The position numbers and the translations under genes were made by a program. A DNA stretch of 10,707 nucleotides, taken from the NCBI GenBank assembly GCA_011064905.1, contig JAAKFW010000035.1, forward strand, positions 1 through 10,707. Reading direction: 5' to 3'. Positions within the stretch are counted from its first letter, which is position 1; the number at the start of each line of letters is the position of its first letter. This document shows positions 1-6,664 of the stretch, in pieces. The notes under the pieces were generated by a model. It saw only the letters and a list, made by a program, of their open reading frames with translations, did no database searches and was not told the origin of the DNA. Origin of the DNA: Candidatus Anoxychlamydiales bacterium (lineage in GTDB: Bacteria; Chlamydiota; Chlamydiia; Chlamydiales; SM23-39).

Positions 1-959
1 AAAACTCTTTTATTTAAGATGATATTGACGATGCAATAATGCTTTAAGTTTATTTTGAGCAGATTTCTTGCTATAAAAAGATCGATGGGTTTAATTGCAA
101 AATTGACAGCGGTTGGAACTTTTAGAAGAGCTAGCTCTAAATTTATAGTGCCAGATGTTGCCATTGCAAGTTTCATTTTTTTCATGAATGAGTAATTCTG
201 ATCTCGAGGGAAAATTTGAAAGTTTTTTCTATCTAAATTTTCATTTTCAAAGATTTCTTTAATCAAAACATCGTTTGTAGAGGATATTACAAATTTTAAG
301 TTTTTGTTATCTTTTAGAAGTTTTTTTGCAGCTTTTAGCTGCAAGGGTAGATTTCTTTTTATCTCTTTTAATCGAGAGCCTGGAAATATACCGATTAGAT
401 CTTTTTGAATATCGTTATTTTTACTTGTATCTTTATTGATATCGTCGACAATATTTATTAAAGGATGCCCTATATATTCTACATCTAATGAAGTGTGAGA
501 GAAATATTTTTTTTCAAAAGGAAAAATCGTAATCAAAAGATCTAAATATTTAGCCATAAAATCAGCTCTTTTCTTTCTCCATGCCCAAATAGTTGGTGAA
601 ATATAATGAATAAGGCTGTTTTTGTACCCCTTTTTTTTAAGAGATTTTTCTAATCTTAAATTAAAGTCTGGATAGTCGATAAAAATGCTAGCTTTTGGAT
701 TAATTTTTAAGATTTTTTTTCTTATTAAAAAGAAGCTTTTTATAAGTTTTGGAAGAGCAGATAAAATATCTACAAATCCCATCACTTGAAAATTTTCCAT
801 ATCCATAAAAACATCTATGTTTGTTTCACGCATTTTTGGGCCAGCAATAGCTAAGATTTTCAAATTAGGATTTTTTTTTAGAAGCTCTAGGATTAAATTT
901 TTTCCATGAATATCTGCGCTCGTCTCAGAGGCGGAGATAAAAAGATCATATGTTTGCAT
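1..959 (-). CDS. lpxB: Lipid-A-disaccharide synthase LpxB, 5' part (cut by left window edge)
   Basis: LpxB joins UDP-2,3-diacylglucosamine to lipid X to make the lipid A disaccharide, at the inner face of the cytoplasmic membrane. My reverse-strand translation gives 319 codons open to the left edge, out of roughly 380 usual for the family. Family landmarks occur in order: SETSAD (residues 11-16, for GETSGD in E. coli), a PDFN motif (97-100), SPTIWAWR (121-128), FPFEK (146-150), IGHPL (163-167), FPGSR (192-196) and SGTINLE (269-275), ending near the VNIILNKRV segment. The start at 959 lies inside the last codons of pcnB (14-nt overlap), so it is probably translated by coupling; only an A-rich sequence precedes the ATG, with no clear Shine-Dalgarno. 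It begins directly at the glycosyltransferase domain, without the N-terminal extension I recall in Chlamydiaceae LpxB. Identity is secure; the C-terminus is outside the window. Confidence 0.95.
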   Translation of the reverse strand, partial: MQTYDLFISASETSADIHGKNLILELLKKNPNLKILAIAGPKMRETNIDVFMDMENFQVMGFVDILSALPKLIKSFFLIRKKILKINPKASIFIDYPDFNLRLEKSLKKKGYKNSLIHYISPTIWAWRKKRADFMAKYLDLLITIFPFEKKYFSHTSLDVEYIGHPLINIVDDINKDTSKNNDIQKDLIGIFPGSRLKEIKRNLPLQLKAAKKLLKDNKNLKFVISSTNDVLIKEIFENENLDRKNFQIFPRDQNYSFMKKMKLAMATSGTINLELALLKVPTAVNFAIKPIDLFIARNLLKINLKHYCIVNIILNKRV

Positions 960-2172
960 TTTTTCTTTTAAAATATTTTCTTTTCTTTGAGTGAGAGTCA
1001 ATAAACTTTTCTCTCCATTGGGTATATATATTAGTGAGTTTTGGATTTAACTCGCAACGAAGATTAAAAAAATCTAGCGCTAAATAAAAAAAAGGATCTC
1101 TTGGAATCCTTATTCTGGTTCTTTTAGAGCTAATTAAAGGAGATATTCTAAATTGATTTACTAATATAGATATGATTTGAGCTTTCATTTTTTTAGATAT
1201 ATGAAAAAAAGGTCTAAATACATCGTCTATTACTTTTTTTGCTTCAATAGCAATGATACCTAAATGAAAAAAGATTTTTTTATCGACGTAATGTACTTGT
1301 AGTTTTTTCTCTAAAATATAAAAAATCATAGAAGAAATAAGCATGGATCTATCTAAAGCTTTTGGATGGTTTTTTATAATAAAATTATCTATAACTTTTA
1401 TTAAATCATAAGATATTTTTTCTTCTTGAAAAAATTTTGAGAGTGTCGGTGTTAATAAATCTAAGATTTCATGTTTTGTAAGTAGATAAAAAAAGTTTTT
1501 TGCCGAGCCTGATTCTAGCATCTTAAAAAACTCTTCTAATATTCTTGCAGGGGAGCTTTTTAAAATTTCTTCTTTATTTTTTTTTAGAGCTGAAAAAGTT
1601 TTTTCCTCTATCTCTAAATCAAATCTAGCTTTGAACTTTAATAGTCTTATCATTCTTACAGGATCTTGAATGAATCTAATGTTAGCATCTCCAATTGTTC
1701 TTAAGAGTTTCTTCTCTAAATCTAAGTATCCTCCAACATAATCTATTACTGTTTGCACTCCTACATCGTAAAAAAGACCATTTATTGTAAAATCTCTTCT
1801 TAATACATCTTGCTGCGGAGTTCCGAAAATATTATCTCTTAAAATTAATTTTGCCTCACCCATTTCTCCTGCTCTAAAAGTAGAGACTTCTATAATTTTT
1901 TTCCCAAATCTAATATGAGCTAAACGAAATCTTCTCCCTATTAAAATACAGCTTCTTTTAAAAAGCTTTTTTATTTCTTCAGGTTTAGCAGATGTTGATA
2001 TATCAAAATCTTTGGGTCTAACATTTAAAAGTAGATCTCTTACTCCTCCTCCCACTAAAAAAGATATAAAACCATTTTGACGTAGTTTTTCAATGACATA
2101 ATAAGCTTGCTTATCAATTTTGAAAGTCGGAATACGATGCTCATCTATTGAATATACTTTTGGAGGACGCAC
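946..2172 (-). CDS. pcnB: Poly(A) polymerase / tRNA nucleotidyltransferase family protein PcnB
   Basis: A class II nucleotidyltransferase of 408 residues. PcnB adds 3' A-tails that promote RNA decay; close relatives add CCA to tRNA. The catalytic head is clear: LVGGGVRDLLL (39-49), then KDFDIS with the metal-binding D55 and D57, GRRFRLAH (79-86), LRDNIFG (111-117), RRDFTIN (125-131) and DPVRMIR (170-176). These follow E. coli PcnB more closely than CCA-adding enzymes, and the very basic tail (about 396-408) also fits PcnB. The start is GTG at 2172: an in-frame TAA at 2176-2178 rules out anything longer, and the N-terminal residues (SIDEH) align with the E. coli REQH region. There is no strong Shine-Dalgarno. 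The stop overlaps lpxB. The choice between poly(A) polymerase and CCA-adding activity cannot be fully settled from motifs alone. Confidence 0.92.
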   Translation of the reverse strand: MRPPKVYSIDEHRIPTFKIDKQAYYVIEKLRQNGFISFLVGGGVRDLLLNVRPKDFDISTSAKPEEIKKLFKRSCILIGRRFRLAHIRFGKKIIEVSTFRAGEMGEAKLILRDNIFGTPQQDVLRRDFTINGLFYDVGVQTVIDYVGGYLDLEKKLLRTIGDANIRFIQDPVRMIRLLKFKARFDLEIEEKTFSALKKNKEEILKSSPARILEEFFKMLESGSAKNFFYLLTKHEILDLLTPTLSKFFQEEKISYDLIKVIDNFIIKNHPKALDRSMLISSMIFYILEKKLQVHYVDKKIFFHLGIIAIEAKKVIDDVFRPFFHISKKMKAQIISILVNQFRISPLISSKRTRIRIPRDPFFYLALDFFNLRCELNPKLTNIYTQWREKFIDSHSKKRKYFKRKNANI

Positions 2173-2507
2173 TTTTTATTATTTTGGTTTCTTTTTTTAG
2201 ATCGTAGTTTAAATATTTTAATTCGTCAATCTTAACAAAAGACAAAATCATTGTCATGAATCAATGTTGATTTTGGCTTCCTTCTAGATCAGCTTTTGGT
2301 AAAATTTTAACAAAGATACATATAATATCAAAATGATTAGAAAATTTAAAAATAAAAGAATTAAAAAATAACCGGAATTGAATAAAAGAATTCTGGACAC
2401 GGCAAGTTAAAATTTTAATGAGATTATTTTGAGCTCAAAACAATGTACCTAGCTAGGGGGTTTACTGTTAGGTGGTTATGTAAAAAGCAGAGGAGTTTTC
2501 AAGTTGA
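2173..2507. other. Non-coding stretch between pcnB and the repeat array
   Basis: No credible ORF on either strand. It holds the pcnB promoter (2201-2229); an imperfect hairpin with 8-bp arms CAAAATCA/TGATTTTG (2243-2250 and 2268-2275); a second short hairpin with arms CCGGAATT/AATTCTGG (2372-2379 and 2389-2396, one G-U pair, 9-nt loop, no T-tract); the palindrome TTAAAATTTTAA (2407-2418); and the palindrome CCTAGCTAGG (2448-2457). None is a recognisable terminator, tRNA or IS end. The part from about 2280 to 2507 may be left over from the arrival of the ATPase gene, but I see no recognisable homology. Confidence 0.5.
2201..2229 (-). promoter_or_regulatory. Candidate sigma70-type promoter for pcnB-lpxB
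   Basis: On the minus strand, TTGACG (2229-2224, 5 of 6 to the -35 consensus) is separated by exactly 17 bp from TACGAT (2206-2201, 4 of 6 to the -10). Transcription would start near 2194, giving a leader of about 20 nt before the GTG of pcnB. The match and spacing are seen; function is inferred. Confidence 0.5.
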
Positions 2508-2631
2508 AACTATCACTAAATATGATTAACTGCTATTTGGTGATAGATAGATTAGGGGTTTAAACTATCACCAAATGAGATAAATGTTGATTTGGTGATA
2601 GAAGTAATGTAAGATAGAACTATCACCAAAA
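2508..2631. repeat. 55-bp-period array of five alternating inverted 12-mers upstream of the AAA ATPase gene
   Basis: The core CTATCACCAAAT occurs five times in strictly alternating orientation. Cores are at 2510-2521 (forward, one C-to-T change), 2535-2546 (reverse), 2565-2576 (forward), 2590-2601 (reverse) and 2620-2631 (forward, last base A for T). Core starts are 25, 30, 25 and 30 bp apart, so forward copies and reverse copies each repeat at exactly 55 bp. Forward copies share an extra leading AA. Sequence between cores is much less conserved. Neighbouring copies can form 11-12-bp hairpins with loops of 13 or 18 nt, and each inner copy could pair with either neighbour. The last copy ends 13 bp before the ATG at 2645. 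I find no copy elsewhere in the window. The array could be a multi-site operator, an RNA structure, or a recognition site for the encoded protein; the sequence does not decide between these. Confidence 0.9.
2587..2615 (+). promoter_or_regulatory. Candidate promoter of the ATPase gene, embedded in the repeats
   Basis: TTGATT (2587-2592, 4 of 6 to -35) lies 17 bp before TAAGAT (2610-2615, 4 of 6 to -10). The fourth repeat copy (2590-2601) overlaps the -35 and the spacer, and the fifth (2620-2631) covers the expected start near 2622. A protein bound to the repeats would block this promoter. The match is moderate. Another -10-like TATGAT at 2521-2526 lacks a good -35. Confidence 0.35.
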
Positions 2632-2644
2632 TAAGGGAAGAAGG

Positions 2645-4075
2645 ATGCAGTTCTTTGGAAGGAATAAGGAGCTTAAAAAATTACAGGATTTGTTGGAAAA
2701 GCGCTCTTCGAGCTTAATTGTAATTAAGGGAAGAAGACGCATTGGGAAAAGCCGTCTAGCTCAAGAATTTAGCAAGTCTATGAAAACCTTCACCTTTATG
2801 GGATTGACTCCTGAAATAGGTATTACAGCACAAAACGAGAAAGAGAACTTTGCGAAACAATTAGAAATTAATACTGGTTTAAAGGGAATTAAGGCAGAAG
2901 ATTGGAATGATCTTTTTTGGAATCTTTCAAATTTCACGAAAGAAGGTCGAATAATTATTATTTTAGATGAGATTAATTGGATGGGGACAAATGATCCAAC
3001 GTTTCTTGCTAAACTAAAATCAGCTTGGGATTTGTATTTTAGCCAAAATTTTGAATTAATAATGATATTAACGGGGTCTATGTCAGGGTGGATTGATAAA
3101 AACATTCTCAGTAGTACAGGGTTTTTGGGAAGAATTTCACTTGATTTAACTATTGATGAATTGCCATTACATCAATGCATACAATTTTGGGCTGAATTTT
3201 CGACAAAAACATCAGCATATGAAATTTTTAAGATTCTTTCAGTGACAGGAGGAGTGCCTAGATATCTTGAAGAAATTAATCCGAAAATTTCTGCTGAAGA
3301 AAATTTAATGCAATTATGTTTTGAAAAGGAAGGTTTTTTGTTTAGAGAGTTTGATAATATTTTTTCTGATCTTTTTTCTCGGCGAGCAGGAATTTATAAA
3401 AAAATCATCCAAACTTTAATCGAATCAAATAAAAGCATCAAAAAAATTTGTGAGATAATCGAAGTAGAAAAGAGTGGAGTGATTAGTGATTATTTAGATG
3501 ATCTTACAAAAATAGGTTATATAAGTAGAGATTATACATGGTCTTTAAAAACAGGAAAAGATTCGAAGTTTAGTAACTATCGTTTGAAAGACAATTACAT
3601 AAGATTTTATCTAAAATACATTGAACCAAATAAAAGTAAAATTTCACGAAATATTTTTTCTCGTCCAGTTGCCTGGGATACGATAATGGGGCTACAGTTT
3701 GAAAATCTTATTCTTAATAATCGTCATAAAATAATGAAATTGATTGGAATCCCCCTCGAAGATGTTGTTAATGAAAATCCTTATTTTCAAACTAAAACAA
3801 TAGCTCATGATGGGTGCCAAATCGATTATTTGATTCAAACAAAATATAATTGTTTATATCTTTGTGAAGTGAAATTTTCAAAAAATCATATCCGTAAAAA
3901 TGTAATTCAAGAAATTGAAGATAAGATAGATCGTTTAGACATTGGAAAAAAAAGATTTTCCATTAAACCGATCTTAATCCATGTCAATGGTGTAGAAGAT
4001 GGCATTATTAAAAGTGGCTATTTTTCAAAAATCATTGATTTTTCTCAACTTTTACATAGCAAAAGCATAACTTAG
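2645..4075 (+). CDS. AAA+ ATPase with C-terminal PD-(D/E)XK-like domain (ATPase_2/DUF234 type)
   Basis: This 476-residue protein belongs to the archaeal-type ATPase family widespread in archaea and host-associated bacteria, whose biological role is largely unknown. The N-terminal opening FFGRNKEL is typical. Walker A is GRRRIGKS (29-36, K35), Walker B is IIIILDEI (103-110, D108 E109), and LTGS (142-145) fits a sensor-1 position. GGVPRYLEE (202-210) is also typical. Residues about 245-325 form a helical linker with a probable winged helix (AGIYKKIIQTL to YISRDY). The C-terminal domain (about 345-476) keeps a nuclease-like core: E353, D394 in QIDYL, and E408-x-K410 in CEVK. It is therefore probably not a dead domain, but cleavage is unproven. 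GGGAAG (2635-2640) is a usable Shine-Dalgarno 4 nt before the ATG; a second purine run touches the ATG. It stands alone as a single gene after the repeat array. Horizontal acquisition is likely but inferred. Confidence 0.88.
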   Translation: MQFFGRNKELKKLQDLLEKRSSSLIVIKGRRRIGKSRLAQEFSKSMKTFTFMGLTPEIGITAQNEKENFAKQLEINTGLKGIKAEDWNDLFWNLSNFTKEGRIIIILDEINWMGTNDPTFLAKLKSAWDLYFSQNFELIMILTGSMSGWIDKNILSSTGFLGRISLDLTIDELPLHQCIQFWAEFSTKTSAYEIFKILSVTGGVPRYLEEINPKISAEENLMQLCFEKEGFLFREFDNIFSDLFSRRAGIYKKIIQTLIESNKSIKKICEIIEVEKSGVISDYLDDLTKIGYISRDYTWSLKTGKDSKFSNYRLKDNYIRFYLKYIEPNKSKISRNIFSRPVAWDTIMGLQFENLILNNRHKIMKLIGIPLEDVVNENPYFQTKTIAHDGCQIDYLIQTKYNCLYLCEVKFSKNHIRKNVIQEIEDKIDRLDIGKKRFSIKPILIHVNGVEDGIIKSGYFSKIIDFSQLLHSKSIT

Positions 4076-4090
4076 CGATGAAAATCAATA

Positions 4091-4124
4091 CTTAAGTTTT
4101 TTTTGTAATGCTTAAAACTTTAAG
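4091..4124. terminator. Possible weak bidirectional terminator hairpin
   Basis: Between two converging genes, CTTAAGTTTT (4091-4100) can pair with AAAACTTTAAG (4114-4124) as a 10-bp stem with one bulged base and a 13-nt loop. It is AT-only apart from three G-C pairs and has no trailing T-run on either side, so the call rests mainly on position. Confidence 0.25.
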
Positions 4125-4155
4125 ATAGCTCTGAGTTTGATAATATAAATAGAAC

Positions 4156-4695
4156 TTAAAAATTTACTAAAACTTCTTCTGCAAATTTATCAAAATCTCC
4201 AGCATCTATTAAAGATTTAAGAAGTGTTTTATCTTTTTTTGTTTTTTCACAAAAATTATCTAAATGAGGCAAAAGCTCATCTCTTTCATGACGTTCTTTT
4301 AAAAAACAAGAAAATCCTTTTATAGATTCTTTTTTAAAAGTTTCAAAAAGAAATAAAACACCAGTTTTATGATAGATTTTTTTTGTTCTTTCAATCCTAT
4401 CAGGAGAGAGAAAAAATTCAAAAGTATTAAAAGGATGTATTGAGTTTGCTTCTTTCCCAAGTCTAATATTATCAAAAGCACTTAATAAAAAAGTTGGGAA
4501 ATCTTCAATAGACAAGTTATCTAGCAATTTTTCTAGTATTTCTCTTTTTTTAACTATTTTATCATCTTCTGTATTTTCAAAGTCATCGATGTAGGGCAGC
4601 TCATCTGCAGGTTTAAATGAACTAAAATCAAAATTAGGCAAAGTTGTAAAAGACGGAAGGGATGATCTTAAACTATCAAAAGCAGCGCTAAACAT
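4156..4695 (-). CDS. Hypothetical 179-residue protein, no recognised family
   Basis: I do not recognise this protein. It is acidic and soluble, with no transmembrane segment or cleavable signal. The first 30 residues are rich in serine and phenylalanine with little charge (FSAAFDSLRSSLPSFTTL and on), followed by an acidic patch (about 36-46, DDFENTEDD) and then mostly helical sequence (about 47-179) with many lysines and glutamates. The uncharged, serine-rich start would be compatible with a type III secretion signal, but that is weak inference. The ATG at 4695 has no Shine-Dalgarno and is preceded by a TATAAT -10 (4732-4727) with a poor -35. It is transcribed divergently from tyrP and convergently with the ATPase gene. 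Length and composition argue for a real gene; it may be lineage-specific. Confidence 0.7.
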   Translation of the reverse strand: MFSAAFDSLRSSLPSFTTLPNFDFSSFKPADELPYIDDFENTEDDKIVKKREILEKLLDNLSIEDFPTFLLSAFDNIRLGKEANSIHPFNTFEFFLSPDRIERTKKIYHKTGVLFLFETFKKESIKGFSCFLKERHERDELLPHLDNFCEKTKKDKTLLKSLIDAGDFDKFAEEVLVNF

Positions 4696-4726
4696 AAAAA
4701 GTGTAACTTTATCAATTTTTAAAATT

Positions 4727-4755
4727 ATTATAACTAATTTAATCTTTTTTTTTAA
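4727..4755 (-). promoter_or_regulatory. Candidate promoter for the 179-residue hypothetical
   Basis: A perfect TATAAT is read on the minus strand at 4732-4727, with TTAAAA (4755-4750, 4 of 6) 17 bp upstream. The leader would be about 25 nt. In sequence this AT-rich, the -10 alone is modest evidence. Confidence 0.35.
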
Positions 4756-4762
4756 AAAGGAC

Positions 4763-4782
4763 TAGAGAAAAATTTTTCTCTA
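4763..4782. promoter_or_regulatory. Perfect 20-bp palindrome before tyrP, candidate operator
   Basis: TAGAGAAAAATTTTTCTCTA is identical to its own reverse complement over all 20 bases and lies 17 nt before the tyrP start codon, in the divergent intergenic region. With no spacer at the centre it makes a poor RNA hairpin, and no T-run follows, so a dimeric repressor site fits better than a terminator. The central A5T5 tract would also bend DNA. The bound factor is unknown. Confidence 0.5.
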
Positions 4783-4799
4783 TTGCATCATAGTATGAT

Positions 4800-6005
4800 A
4801 TGAAAATATTAAAACATGCTCATATATTGGGTGGAGCTTTTCTGGTTGCCGGCACCTCTATTGGCGCTGGTATGCTTGCACTTCCTATCGTTAGCGCAAT
4901 GGGAGGGTTCTTTCCGGCTATTGTGGTTTATTTGATTTGTTTCTCTGTAATGACAGCCACGGGTCTTTTATATTTAGAGATCGCTTTAGATATGAGAAAA
5001 GATTCGAATATTATTTCAATGGCAAGTAGATATTTAGGAAGATCTGGAAAAGTATTTTCTTGGATTATCTACCTTTTTTTATTTTATTGCTTATTAGTTG
5101 CTTATATCTCCGGAGGGGGAGCTTTTATTCAAAGTTTGGCAGGGGACTATTTGTCTCTTAGCGCTTCTGCTTTAATTTTTACGATTCTCTTTTCTATTTT
5201 TGTATATGTTGGAGCTTTGGCAGTTGATAGATTGAATGTCTTGCTAATAGTTGGTTTAGCAATAAGTTATTTTTTATTTATCTTTTTCGGAATTGATCAT
5301 GTGGATTTTTCAAATTTATTAAATTCAAACTCTAAAGCAGCTATTTTCTCTTTTCCCGTGATTTTAGTATCTTTTGGTTATCAAGGGATTATTCCAACTT
5401 TAACTTACTACATGAAAAAAGATTATAAAAAGATAAGATTAGCGATAATTTCAGGGACTTCTCTCGCTTTTTTTGTCTATCTTGTTTGGGAATTTTTAAT
5501 TTTAGGAATTATTCCATTAGAAGGAAAGTTTGGACTTAAAGAAGCTTTTGTACAAAATCAAGATGCTATCCAACCTTTGAAATACTACACAAATATCAAA
5601 GGGATCTATTATATAGGGCAGTTTTTTAGCTTTTTTGCTGTTACTACTTCATTTTTAGGAGTCTCTTTAGGGCTTTTTGATTTTATTGCAGATGGTTTTA
5701 AGATTCAGAAAAAGGGGATGAAAAAGCTTTTAATTGCTTTGATTACATTTTTGCCTCCTGTTGTAATTACATTGATAAATCCTAAACTTTTTTTGACAGC
5801 TCTAAATTATGCAGGCGGAATAGGCGGCGCTCTTTTATTAGTGCTACTTCCAACTATTATGGTTTATTCAAAAAGATATATTAAAAAAGAAAAGGCTTTA
5901 CATCAGCTATTTGGAGGAAAGCCTATCTTATTTATAATCTGTGTTTTCGTAGTTTTTGTTCTTTTTGTTGAAGTATTTCAAGAAATTAATAGAATTCTTT
6001 CTTGA
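4800..6005 (+). CDS. tyrP: Aromatic amino acid permease, TyrP type (HAAAP family)
   Basis: An inner-membrane proton-coupled importer for tyrosine and probably other aromatic amino acids. At 401 residues it matches the usual family length. The first helix carries the signature GTSIGAGMLALP (18-29), and SFGYQGIIPTL (191-201) corresponds to the SFGFHGSIPS motif of E. coli TyrP. I count about 11 membrane segments (roughly 10-30, 38-58, 86-106, 122-142, 145-165, 180-200, 214-236, 269-292, 308-326, 335-355, 374-394). The ATG at 4800 starts right at the family N-terminus. No Shine-Dalgarno is visible, and a two-codon ORF (ATG ATA TGA from 4795) overlaps the start. A 20-bp palindrome sits upstream. 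The downstream dsb gene follows after 32 nt. Chlamydiae carry tyrP genes, often duplicated. Substrate choice between tyrosine and tryptophan cannot be read from the sequence. Confidence 0.9.
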   Translation: MKILKHAHILGGAFLVAGTSIGAGMLALPIVSAMGGFFPAIVVYLICFSVMTATGLLYLEIALDMRKDSNIISMASRYLGRSGKVFSWIIYLFLFYCLLVAYISGGGAFIQSLAGDYLSLSASALIFTILFSIFVYVGALAVDRLNVLLIVGLAISYFLFIFFGIDHVDFSNLLNSNSKAAIFSFPVILVSFGYQGIIPTLTYYMKKDYKKIRLAIISGTSLAFFVYLVWEFLILGIIPLEGKFGLKEAFVQNQDAIQPLKYYTNIKGIYYIGQFFSFFAVTTSFLGVSLGLFDFIADGFKIQKKGMKKLLIALITFLPPVVITLINPKLFLTALNYAGGIGGALLLVLLPTIMVYSKRYIKKEKALHQLFGGKPILFIICVFVVFVLFVEVFQEINRILS

Positions 6006-6037
6006 TAGTTTATCTATTTTAAGATATTTATCAAAAT

Positions 6038-6664
6038 ATGGGAAGAATTATAGATAAGCTGCTAGTAATAACTACGATATCTGTTGCAATGATATTTGCA
6101 GTTTCTACTTTTTGGATAGATCTTTTAGTTCCTAAAAATATTGATAGTGAAAATGGATTAATTTTCGGAAATAAAAATGCAAAAGTTACTCTTGTTATGT
6201 TTGAGGATTTTAAATGTAAATATTGCAAAGAGTATTTCAATGATACTTTTCCAGAAATTAAAGAAAAATATATCGATACTAATAAGATTAAATACGTAAT
6301 TATGCCTCTTTCTTTCATCTATGGCTCTAAACTACTTACAAATGCTGCTATCGGTGTATATGAGCTAAAGAGAGATCAATTCTTTGAGTTTATAAGTATT
6401 GTTTCAGCTAAAAAATCAAAGAATTTAACTAAACAAGACTTAATTATGATTGCTAAGAATCTAGATGGTATAAACCTAGAGATATTCGAAGAGTTTTTAG
6501 ATCAAAAGATTTTCAATAACTATTTAGATGAAAATTTAGAATTAGCCAAAAAAATTATGCCAACATTTGAAGTTCCTGCGGTTTATATAAACTCTCATAG
6601 AGTTGAGATAGACAAAATAGAAAATGCTATAGATGAGAGATTAAACTACAAAGGCTATAAATGA
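6038..6664 (+). CDS. DsbA-family thiol:disulfide oxidoreductase, membrane-anchored
   Basis: A 208-residue DsbA/BdbD-like protein that would introduce disulfides into exported proteins in the periplasm. Residues 8-28 form one hydrophobic segment after a basic start, with no clear cleavage site, so it is probably a signal anchor. The thioredoxin-fold domain opens with the typical GNKNAKVTLVMFEDFKC strand, leading into the active site CKYC (60-63). The cis-proline loop is FEVPAVYIN (P180). The helical insertion between them (about 85-165) is typical of DsbA. Its TGA stop overlaps the next start as ATGA (6661-6664), tying it to DsbB as donor-acceptor pair. It follows tyrP by 32 nt with no obvious terminator. 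Chlamydiae encode a comparable pair; a role in disulfide cross-linking of the outer envelope is inference. An isomerase or reductase role is less likely beside DsbB. Confidence 0.88.
   Translation: MGRIIDKLLVITTISVAMIFAVSTFWIDLLVPKNIDSENGLIFGNKNAKVTLVMFEDFKCKYCKEYFNDTFPEIKEKYIDTNKIKYVIMPLSFIYGSKLLTNAAIGVYELKRDQFFEFISIVSAKKSKNLTKQDLIMIAKNLDGINLEIFEEFLDQKIFNNYLDENLELAKKIMPTFEVPAVYINSHRVEIDKIENAIDERLNYKGYK

Noticed and set aside
2333..2371. 12-codon basic ORF
   Set aside because: Low-complexity lysine-rich translation in AT-rich DNA with no ribosome binding site.
2372..2418. Terminal inverted repeat of an insertion sequence
   Set aside because: The CCGGAATT/AATTCTGG arms are short and lie 9 nt apart, with no transposase or matching distant end.
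2508..2631. CRISPR array
   Set aside because: The 12-mers alternate in orientation, gaps are only 13 and 18 bp, and no cas gene is nearby.
2761..3105. Reverse-strand ORF of 114 codons
   Set aside because: Lies wholly inside the Walker motif region of the well-supported ATPase; no family resemblance.
4763..4782. Rho-independent terminator
   Set aside because: The palindrome has no loop spacer or trailing T-run, and it precedes genes on both sides instead of following one.
4795..4803. Two-codon leader ORF overlapping the tyrP start
   Set aside because: Too short to distinguish from chance, and no Shine-Dalgarno is visible.
6031..6318. Reverse-strand ORF of 95 codons
   Set aside because: Antisense shadow of the DsbA-like gene, covering its anchor and active site.
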